NCBI GenBank assembly: GCA_009782725.1
Contig: WRIM01000049.1
Coordinates: 1-5,057 of the forward strand
DNA from: Alphaproteobacteria bacterium
GTDB lineage: Bacteria; Pseudomonadota; Alphaproteobacteria; Rs-D84
Direction: 5' to 3'
DNA length: 5,057 nucleotides
The notes under the pieces are model-generated. The model was given only the letters and a program-made list of their open reading frames with translations. It searched no databases and was not told where the DNA came from. Shown here in pieces: positions 1 to 5,057 of the stretch; the stretch's first letter is position 1, and each line of letters begins with the position of its first letter. Made by a program: the position numbers and the translations under genes.

Positions 1-12
1 TAAAATGCGGGA

Positions 13-1110
13 ATGTTGACTTTATTAATGTTTATTTCGTTATGGCTGGCGGTGGCCAAGGATTTGCGCGCGGCAATTTGGCTTCATCTGGCATTTGGCG
101 TTTTTTTATTGGCGACGGCCGTTTTCCATATTGATTATATATATCTGATTCCTATTGCCGTGATTTTTGTCGGATTTGCAATTTATGCAATATTCTCGCC
201 TTGGAAAAAATACGCGGTGGAAAGACAGCCCAGAACGTTCCAAAAGAAATGGTTCGGCCATCCGTTAGAGGCTATTTCATATCACTCGTTCGTTTGGATT
301 TTCAAAATGCTGCCGCTGCCCGTGTTATCATGGTTGGGCGGTAAAGTGTTGGAGACCGTCGGGCCATATACAAAGGCAAATAAAATCGCGGCGCGAAATC
401 TTTCAATTATTTGGCCGGAACACAATAATCCAAAGTTTTTAAAGAAAATGTGGAATAATTGGGGGCGCGTTTTTGTCGAAGGATTGAAATTCAAAACATA
501 TCTTCGCAATATGGATAAGTATATCGAATTTCAAAACCGCGAATTGTTTGACAAGATGAACAGGGAAGGGCGGCCTTATATCGTGTCGATTCCTCATTCT
601 GGAAATATGGGGGTTACCACTTTGTCGTTTTTGGAAGCAATTTGGCCGGTTGGGATTACTTATAAATTCCCAAGCAATCCGTTGATGAACGATGTCTTGC
701 TTTCGAATTATGGCGCGGGGATTGTAAAAGAGGTTGAATTTATCCCGGTTGGAAACGCGGTAAGCATGCTTCGCGTATTGCGCGGCGACGGCGTTTTAAA
801 TATAAATTCTGACCAACGTATTAACGGCGCGGATATATTAAAGTTTTTCGGATATCCCGCGCGGACAAGCACCGGTGTTGCGCGCTTTGCGCTGAAACTA
901 AACATCCCCGTATTAATCTGTCATATGGAGAGGGTTCGTGGCGCCAAATGCCGGATTTGTTACGATGAAGTATTGCATCTTCCAAAAACGGGGGACGTGG
1001 CCGCTGACGAATTAGTTGGCATGCAAATGGTTAACGATGCGCTGGAGCGTTCTGCGCGCCACAGTCCGTCGGAATATCTATGGATGCATCGCCGCTGGGG
1101 TCATATTTAA
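13..1110 (+). CDS. LpxL/HtrB-family lipid A biosynthesis acyltransferase, membrane-anchored
   Basis: Members of this family transfer an acyl chain from acyl-ACP to a Kdo-lipid A precursor at the inner face of the inner membrane. The 365-residue product has three hydrophobic stretches at about 3-15, 20-39 and 43-63. The acyltransferase domain then runs from about residue 78 to the end. Family landmarks are visible: KIAARNLSIIWPE (124-136), the PHSGN loop (194-198), SDQ (266-268), KFFG (277-280), PARTSTGVARFA (282-293), and the C-terminal SEYLWMHRRW (353-362), matching the usual 'WlHrRW' ending. The HX4(D/E) motif reads H195-S-G-N-M-G200, so the usual acidic residue is absent. ATG at 13 is the first start after an in-frame TAA at 1-3; no clear Shine-Dalgarno is visible in the 12 bases available, and ATG at 28 is an alternative. 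The family call is firm; whether it acts as LpxL, LpxM or on another lipid cannot be told. Confidence 0.88.
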   Translation: MLTLLMFISLWLAVAKDLRAAIWLHLAFGVFLLATAVFHIDYIYLIPIAVIFVGFAIYAIFSPWKKYAVERQPRTFQKKWFGHPLEAISYHSFVWIFKMLPLPVLSWLGGKVLETVGPYTKANKIAARNLSIIWPEHNNPKFLKKMWNNWGRVFVEGLKFKTYLRNMDKYIEFQNRELFDKMNREGRPYIVSIPHSGNMGVTTLSFLEAIWPVGITYKFPSNPLMNDVLLSNYGAGIVKEVEFIPVGNAVSMLRVLRGDGVLNINSDQRINGADILKFFGYPARTSTGVARFALKLNIPVLICHMERVRGAKCRICYDEVLHLPKTGDVAADELVGMQMVNDALERSARHSPSEYLWMHRRWGHI

Positions 1111-2057
1111 GTCTTTATTGCTTCCGCGATATTCTTAAATATATAGTCAATCACTTTGCAGAATTGCTCTGCCCCTTGCGCGCATATATGGTCAAGCCCG
1201 TCGACCATGATTTTTGATTTCTTTACAATCGGCAAAATTTCGTAAAATTCATCATGAAGCGCCGAATCAACCGTATTGTCTTCGGTTCCATATATGAAAA
1301 ACGCCCCTTTGTCTTTAATTCTGTCGCTGAGTTTATATGCGGAAAATATCTGGGTGATTTGCGCGGCGCGGCTGTCTCTGTCGGACAGATTTTGAAATTG
1401 GCTTAAGAATTGGTTTTCAAATGGGGATGCATACAGCGGAAACGTATATGTTTGTCCGTCAAGCTTAAATTCGTTAATCTTTGGCATGTTTCTGAATCTT
1501 TCCCACGTGCGGCCGGACGGGTCGCGCGATAAAAATTCTGCTTTCTTTTGGGAAACTTTGGGCGAAAGGAACAAATACGGTATGGCGAACACAAAATCGT
1601 TGAATTTGGTGCGCGTCATTTCAGAGCGCAATATATTCTCCATTATCGCAAGCGAGGAAAGCGAATGCGTCACGCAAATCCGGTACGAATGATTAAGGCG
1701 GGGATTCTTCAAAGACTCGTTCAGACCGCGTATGATAGAGCGTCTGTATCGGTTTATGTTAATCAGATTTCGTGCTTTGGATTGAAACGGCTCTGAGCTG
1801 ATCGAAAGGTCGTGCGATTCAATCGCAACCACGTCGAAATGATTGCGGTTTGCGGCATCGGCGAAATTCTTCATTGTCGGATCGATCGGGCTTCCGCCGT
1901 ATCCATGGATAAGATAAGCCGTGCCTATGCTTTGCCCTTCGTTTTGATACAGATAAAAATTATTGGTAATCGGACGTTTTTGCTTATCATGCATGGTGTG
2001 CATTTCATGATAATATCCGTTTGCAGGATTAATAAAAGCAGTACCTTCGGAATCCAC
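1107..2057 (-). CDS. alpha/beta hydrolase fold protein, substrate unknown
   Basis: The 316-residue product has the order of motifs expected of a serine alpha/beta hydrolase. After beta-strand AYLI comes the oxyanion-hole turn HGYGG (51-55). A nucleophile elbow follows at CVTHSLSSL (128-136, candidate Ser132), then an acid candidate in YGTEDNTVD (Asp260 or Asp264) after strand GAFFIY, and His290 in VDGLDHICAQG. The elbow reads T-H-S-L-S instead of G-x-S-x-G. A helical insert at about 165-240 probably forms a lid. I see no signal peptide or membrane helix, so it is probably cytoplasmic. The start is GTG (2055-2057), supported by AAAGGG eight bases upstream; no ATG, GTG or TTG lies between it and the upstream in-frame stop at 2124-2126. 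It is convergent with the acyltransferase gene, the stop codons overlapping. It resembles monoacylglycerol-lipase or serine-aminopeptidase-like esterases (inference); no specific function can be given. Confidence 0.85.
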   Translation of the reverse strand: MDSEGTAFINPANGYYHEMHTMHDKQKRPITNNFYLYQNEGQSIGTAYLIHGYGGSPIDPTMKNFADAANRNHFDVVAIESHDLSISSEPFQSKARNLININRYRRSIIRGLNESLKNPRLNHSYRICVTHSLSSLAIMENILRSEMTRTKFNDFVFAIPYLFLSPKVSQKKAEFLSRDPSGRTWERFRNMPKINEFKLDGQTYTFPLYASPFENQFLSQFQNLSDRDSRAAQITQIFSAYKLSDRIKDKGAFFIYGTEDNTVDSALHDEFYEILPIVKKSKIMVDGLDHICAQGAEQFCKVIDYIFKNIAEAIKT

Positions 2058-2065
2058 CGTATCAG

Positions 2066-2071
2066 CCCTTT
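2066..2071 (-). promoter_or_regulatory. Shine-Dalgarno of the alpha/beta hydrolase gene (decides GTG start)
   Basis: On the minus strand this reads AAAGGG and lies eight bases before the GTG start at 2057. It is the only good purine-rich site near the gene's 5' end, and it supports GTG rather than the internal ATG codons at residues 19 and 22. Confidence 0.6.
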
Positions 2072-2209
2072 GGTTGAGTTTTTGTATGACTCTTCCCTTG
2101 TTTTCCGGGATAAATTTAGCATATTAAAGAAAAATTGCAAATTTTTCTTGCGTTTCTGGATAATTTGTTGAATAATCGCCGCAATTAATCAGAAAATCCG
2201 TAAAGGGGG

Positions 2210-2231
2210 CGTCCCGGCCTCCGCCGGGATG
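2210..2231. repeat. GC-rich palindrome, REP-like
   Basis: TCCCGGC (2212-2218) and GCCGGGA (2223-2229) form a perfect 7-bp stem around a CTCC loop; a G-T pair and a C-G pair extend it by two positions. On the minus strand it reads GTCATCCCGGCGGAGGCCGG, the same style as short dispersed palindromic repeats common in proteobacterial intergenic DNA (recalled pattern, not searched). Only one copy is present here. It is not followed by a T-run on the plus strand, so it is a poor terminator, and it lies between divergent genes where no terminator is expected. Confidence 0.6.
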
Positions 2232-2241
2232 ACAAGGTTAG

Positions 2242-2247
2242 TATAAT
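2242..2247 (+). promoter_or_regulatory. rpsU promoter -10 element
   Basis: A perfect TATAAT lies 39 bases upstream of the rpsU start codon, which would give a 5' leader of about 30 nt containing the ribosome-binding site. No TTGACA-like -35 is found at 16-18 bp spacing; that position is taken by the loop and right arm of the GC-rich palindrome. The -10 call is made on sequence and location only. Confidence 0.55.
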
Positions 2248-2269
2248 ATAACAACATATAGATTTTGTG

Positions 2270-2279
2270 AAGGGGGTGA
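2270..2279 (+). promoter_or_regulatory. strong Shine-Dalgarno of rpsU
   Basis: AAGGGGGTGA lies seven bases before the ATG at 2287 and offers extended pairing with the 16S rRNA 3' end. This is consistent with a highly translated ribosomal protein gene and fixes the start codon. Confidence 0.8.
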
Positions 2280-2286
2280 ATACACT

Positions 2287-2493
2287 ATGGTCAAAGTATT
2301 GGTACGCGATAATAATGTCGAGCAAGCGCTCCGCGTGGCGAAACGTAAATCCCAGAAAGAGGGTCTTTACCGCGAAATGAAAGAACGTCAGCGTTATGAA
2401 AAGCCGACGACAATGCGCAAACGTCTTAAAGAAGAAGCCGTTCGCAAAGAAAAAAAACGCCAGTCTAAACAACGTATGGTCTTTGGTTTCTGA
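2287..2493 (+). CDS. rpsU: 30S ribosomal protein S21
   Basis: S21 is a small, basic protein of the 30S subunit platform, near the 3' end of 16S rRNA, and takes part in initiation. The 68-residue product carries the family pattern: N-terminal [20 protein letters not shown] (2-21), then [27 protein letters not shown], and a Lys/Arg-rich tail [12 protein letters not shown]. The length is normal for S21. The start at ATG 2287 is set by the strong upstream Shine-Dalgarno. It appears to be a single-gene transcript, with a TATAAT box upstream and a Rho-independent terminator about 115 bases after the stop codon. It is divergent from the hydrolase gene and followed in the same direction by parC, beyond the terminator. 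Confidence 0.97.
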   Translation: MVKVLVRDNNVEQALRVAKRKSQKEGLYREMKERQRYEKPTTMRKRLKEEAVRKEKKRQSKQRMVFGF

Positions 2494-2494
2494 T

Positions 2495-2596
2495 AAATCA
2501 ATTTCTACGGACATCTGCTTGCGATTTGCTCTGGTCACGTATTTTTATACGCTCCCGCCGCAAATCACTTCGCATCTGTCTCGTATAAATTGATTT
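2495..2596. repeat. long imperfect inverted repeat (about 102 nt) downstream of rpsU
   Basis: The ends AAATCAATTT (2495-2504) and AAATTGATTT (2587-2596) are exact reverse complements. Pairing continues inward: TACG (2506-2509) with CGTA (2582-2585), GAC (2510-2512) with GTC (2578-2580), TGC (2516-2518) with GCA (2572-2574), and GATTTGC (2523-2529) with GCAAATC (2560-2566). An apical hairpin forms from CGTAT (2538-2542), loop TTTT, and ATACG (2547-2551). Together they make one nested fold-back in the rpsU 3' untranslated region, upstream of the terminator. It could be a structured 3' UTR, a small RNA released from it, or a degenerate palindromic mobile element. Base pairing is seen directly; function is unknown. 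Confidence 0.55.
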
Positions 2597-2607
2597 CTCG
2601 ATTTATT

Positions 2608-2632
2608 AAAACCCGCATTTATGCGGGTTTTT
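2608..2632 (+). terminator. Rho-independent terminator of rpsU
   Basis: AAAACCCGCA (2608-2617) pairs perfectly with TGCGGGTTTT (2622-2631) around a TTTA loop, with Ts running through 2628-2632. The A-run on the left arm means it could also work on the minus strand, but no minus-strand gene ends here. It separates the rpsU transcript from parC. Confidence 0.88.
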
Positions 2633-2641
2633 GATTTCTCC

Positions 2642-2668
2642 TTGCGATTTTGTAAAAAATAATATAGA
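2642..2668 (+). promoter_or_regulatory. possible parC promoter (weak)
   Basis: TTGCGA (2642-2647) and TATAGA (2663-2668) are spaced by 15 bp, shorter than ideal; TAATAT (2660-2665) is an overlapping -10 candidate. It lies just after the rpsU terminator, where a parC promoter is needed. Initiation from TATAGA would fall about 2675, only a few bases before the ATG at 2678. This is a prediction from sequence only. Confidence 0.35.
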
Positions 2669-2677
2669 TTATTCCCC

Positions 2678-4924
2678 ATGCCAAAGGAAGTCATTCAAAC
2701 CATAGATGCCCAACAGTTTGCGGATGCATTATCCGAGCGGTATTTGTCGTATGCCGTGTCTACAATCGTGTCAAGGGCGCTGCCCGATGTGCGCGACGGA
2801 CTTAAACCCGTGCATCGGCGGATTCTTTATTCAATGCTGCGCCAGAGGCTCACGCCCGCGGCCGCTTTTCGCAAATGCGCGACCGTGGTCGGCGATGTCT
2901 TGGGGCATTATCATCCCCATGGCGACACGTCTGTATATGACGCCATGGTGCGTCTTGCCCAAGATTTCAGCGTGCGTTATCCATTAATAGACGGCCAGGG
3001 TAATTTCGGAAATATCGACGGCGACCCCCAGGCTGCGTACAGATACACCGAATCCAAAATGACGCCGGCGGCCATGATGATTATGGACGGTCTGGACGAA
3101 GATTCTGTCGATATGATGCCGAATTTTGACGGCACGACTATGGAACCGGTTGTAATGCCGGGCGCTTTCCCGAATTTATTGGCGAACGGTTCTATGGGAA
3201 TTGCGGTCGGAATGGCGACAAATATCCCGACGCATAATGTATCCGAAGTTTGCGATGCATTGACCATGATTATCGACAAACCGGATGCGACAACCGCGCA
3301 GATTATGAAGAAAATGGTTGGCCCCGATTTTCCAACCGGCGGGGTTATGATTGATGATTTTGAAACAATCGTCCGGAATTATGAAACGGGGCGGGGTGCT
3401 TTCCGCATTCGCGCCAAATGGGCGACCGAAGACATCGGCCATGGGCAGTATCAGATTGTTATTACCGAAATTCCATACGGCCCAACGAAATCGTCTTTGG
3501 TCGAACAAATTGCGGGTTTAATCGACGCGAAAAAGCTGCCGCTCGCAGACGATATTGTCGACGAATCCACGACCGATATTCGAATTGTTATAACGCCCAA
3601 AACGCGCAATGTTGCGCCGGACGTTTTAATGGCGCATTTGTTCCAGCTAAGCGGCTTGGAAACACGCTTTAATATGAATTTCAATGTGATTGACAGTGTT
3701 GGCGCCCCACGCGTTATGAAAATCGGCGAGGTTTTAACCGAATTTGTCGCGCATCAAAAGACCGTCTTGCGCCGGCGTACGAATTGGCGGCTTGGCAATA
3801 TTGCGCGGCGTTTGGAAATACTCGGCGGATTATTGGTCGTATATTTAAACCTTGATCGCGTGATTGAAATTATACGAAACGAAGACGACGCCAAATCGGC
3901 GCTTGCCGTGGAATTCAAATTGACCGAATTGCAAGTCGATGCGATTTTAAATACTCGTTTGCGCAGCCTTCGCAAATTGGAAGAAATGGAAATTCGCCGC
4001 GAAGACGTCGAGCTTCGCGCAGAACAAAAGCAATTGCAAGCACTGTTGGCGTCGGACGAAATGCAGAACGAGCAATTAAAGGCCTGGTTCGCGGATGTCA
4101 AAAAAACATACGCGAAAAATACCGCGTTGGGAAAACGTCGCACCGAATGGGCGGCCGCCACCGCGGATGATGAAATTGTCATAAATCCCGACGACTTTAT
4201 TGAAAAAGAGCCATTGACCATTGTATTGTCGAACATGGGTTGGGTTCGCGCGGCCAAGGGTCACCTTGATTTGGGCGCCCTTGACATGAAATTCAAAGAA
4301 GGCGACGAATTGGCCACCGCAATGCACGCCCAATCAACGGACAAAATCAATTTATTCACAAGTGCGGGCAAGATGTTTACATTGGCGGCGAATACTTTGC
4401 CGGGCGCGCGGGGATTTGGAGAGTCTGTTCGCATGTTGGCCGACATCGGCGCGGATGAAAATATAATCGATGCTTTCGTTTTGAATACGGGGGCGAAATA
4501 TTTGTTGGTAAATCGTCGCGGCGGCGGATTCATAGTCGCGGGTGAAAATTGCCTTGCAAGCACGAAAAGCGGCCGCACGGTTATGAATGTGGATGCCAAG
4601 GCGCCCGCGGCTTTGTGCGTCGAAGTTGCAGCGGGCGATGATTTATATTGCGCGATTGTGGGCAGCAACGATAAATTATTAATCTTCCCGGCCGCAGACA
4701 TTCCGGAAATGGCGCGCGGCAAAGGCGTAATTTTACAAAAATATAATGCCGAGCGCACATACGTTCTTGACGCGACCTTCTTCACAAAGCAGGGCGGGTT
4801 CGGGTGGACAACGGGCCGCGGTCGTACCGCGCTTGACGATTGGGCGCCGTGGTTGGGAAAGAGGGCGGGCCAGGGTCATACTATACCGGTTGGCTTCCCA
4901 CGTTCAGGTAAATTCGGGAATTAG
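2678..4924 (+). CDS. parC: DNA topoisomerase IV subunit A
   Basis: ParC forms the A2B2 topoisomerase IV with ParE; it cuts and rejoins duplex DNA to unlink daughter chromosomes. The 748-residue product is full length (E. coli ParC is about 750). The N-terminal breakage-reunion domain includes [19 protein letters not shown] (33-51), [20 protein letters not shown] (76-95) and AAYRYTE (119-125), with Arg122 and catalytic Tyr123. [17 protein letters not shown] (171-187) follows. A coiled-coil/tower region spans about 350-480, and a degenerate beta-pinwheel C-terminal domain about 508-740, with blade-like motifs such as [13 protein letters not shown] and ending in WLGKRAG...GFPRSGKFG. No GyrA box (QRRGGKG) is seen, and the short C-terminal domain favours ParC over GyrA. 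The quinolone-region residues are Thr84 and Asp88 (GyrA Ser83/Asp87 equivalents). No good Shine-Dalgarno precedes the ATG. parE is not in the window. Confidence 0.96.
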   Translation: MPKEVIQTIDAQQFADALSERYLSYAVSTIVSRALPDVRDGLKPVHRRILYSMLRQRLTPAAAFRKCATVVGDVLGHYHPHGDTSVYDAMVRLAQDFSVRYPLIDGQGNFGNIDGDPQAAYRYTESKMTPAAMMIMDGLDEDSVDMMPNFDGTTMEPVVMPGAFPNLLANGSMGIAVGMATNIPTHNVSEVCDALTMIIDKPDATTAQIMKKMVGPDFPTGGVMIDDFETIVRNYETGRGAFRIRAKWATEDIGHGQYQIVITEIPYGPTKSSLVEQIAGLIDAKKLPLADDIVDESTTDIRIVITPKTRNVAPDVLMAHLFQLSGLETRFNMNFNVIDSVGAPRVMKIGEVLTEFVAHQKTVLRRRTNWRLGNIARRLEILGGLLVVYLNLDRVIEIIRNEDDAKSALAVEFKLTELQVDAILNTRLRSLRKLEEMEIRREDVELRAEQKQLQALLASDEMQNEQLKAWFADVKKTYAKNTALGKRRTEWAAATADDEIVINPDDFIEKEPLTIVLSNMGWVRAAKGHLDLGALDMKFKEGDELATAMHAQSTDKINLFTSAGKMFTLAANTLPGARGFGESVRMLADIGADENIIDAFVLNTGAKYLLVNRRGGGFIVAGENCLASTKSGRTVMNVDAKAPAALCVEVAAGDDLYCAIVGSNDKLLIFPAADIPEMARGKGVILQKYNAERTYVLDATFFTKQGGFGWTTGRGRTALDDWAPWLGKRAGQGHTIPVGFPRSGKFGN

Positions 4925-4951
4925 CTAATTTTCCCGTCTGAAATCGCATTC

Positions 4952-5053
4952 GGGGGGTTGGGGGGGGGGCGCCCTTTTGTCATAAAAAACCCCCCCCCCC
5001 CCACCCCCCCACCCCCCCCACAACACAAAAAAAAATTTATTTTTTTTTTTTTT
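4952..5053. other. homopolymer-rich, partly self-complementary contig end
   Basis: After parC the sequence becomes G6-TT-G10 (4952-4969), then A6 (4984-4989), C13-A-C7-A-C8 (4990-5019), A9 (5027-5035) and T14 (5040-5053). The G and C blocks, and the A and T blocks, are complementary to each other. No gene or ordinary terminator can be supported here. The composition is unlike everything else in the window, and the likeliest explanation is sequencing or assembly noise at a contig end; a real G-tract region is less likely. Confidence 0.6.
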
Positions 5054-5057
5054 GGTA

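Noticed and set aside
1925..2140. Minus-strand frame of 71 codons starting upstream of the hydrolase, considered as an alternative N-terminus
   Set aside because: It is in a different frame from the hydrolase motifs, and the GTG at 2057 already has a good Shine-Dalgarno; no frameshift is needed to obtain a complete hydrolase.
1812..2171. Plus-strand open frame of 119 codons over the hydrolase 5' end
   Set aside because: It is antisense to the motif-bearing hydrolase and its translation resembles no family I recognise; treated as a shadow frame.
2212..2229. GC-rich palindrome as a Rho-independent terminator
   Set aside because: There is no T-run after it on the plus strand. On the minus strand CCCCCTTTACGG follows, only three Ts, and it lies between divergent genes where no transcript should end.
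2185..2538. Minus-strand frame of 117 codons across rpsU
   Set aside because: It is antisense to rpsU and runs through its promoter palindrome; the Phe-rich translation reflects the reverse of Lys-rich S21 codons.
3754..4785. Long minus-strand open frames (167 and 174 codons) opposite parC
   Set aside because: They lie wholly antisense to an unmistakable parC, have Ser/Ala/Asn-rich translations with no recognisable domain, and lack convincing ribosome-binding sites; they are by-products of parC codon bias.
2287..4924. rpsU and parC as one operon
   Set aside because: A perfect 10-bp-stem terminator with a T-run lies between them, along with a 184-base spacer; partial readthrough remains possible.

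Overview
This window looks like an ordinary chromosomal segment from an alphaproteobacterium. The evidence is a ParC whose length, C-terminal blades and last residues (WLGKRAG...[10 protein letters not shown]) resemble alphaproteobacterial ParC as I know it, an LpxL/HtrB-family lipid A acyltransferase (so a Gram-negative envelope), and a short, very basic ribosomal protein S21. I cannot assign an order or genus from sequence alone. The mixed AT-rich and GC-rich codon use and the homopolymer-filled right end suggest a draft or metagenome contig, but that is inference.

Layout: (1) 13-1110, plus strand, a membrane-anchored LpxL/HtrB-like acyltransferase with a 60-70 residue multi-helix N-terminal extension and an altered HX4E catalytic motif. 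(2) 1107-2057, minus strand, an alpha/beta hydrolase starting at GTG; it converges on gene 1 and the two stop codons share the tetranucleotide TTAA. (3) 2058-2286, a divergent intergenic region with a GC-rich 7-bp-stem palindrome, a perfect TATAAT box and a strong Shine-Dalgarno for the next gene. (4) 2287-2493, plus strand, rpsU (30S protein S21). (5) 2494-2677, non-coding: a long imperfect inverted repeat of about 100 nt, a clear Rho-independent terminator, then a possible promoter lying almost on top of the parC start. (6) 2678-4924, plus strand, full-length parC (topoisomerase IV subunit A). (7) 4925-5057, no gene: runs of G, C, A and T that look like a low-quality or artefactual contig end.

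The genes do not form one pathway: envelope lipid acylation, a hydrolase of unknown substrate, translation, and chromosome decatenation. Only rpsU and parC run in the same direction side by side, and a terminator separates them. I see no phage, IS element, CRISPR array, tRNA or rRNA, and no convincing novel multi-gene system. The points most worth a second look are the missing acidic residue in the acyltransferase motif, the long fold-back downstream of rpsU, the palindrome against the rpsU promoter, and the possible leaderless parC mRNA.
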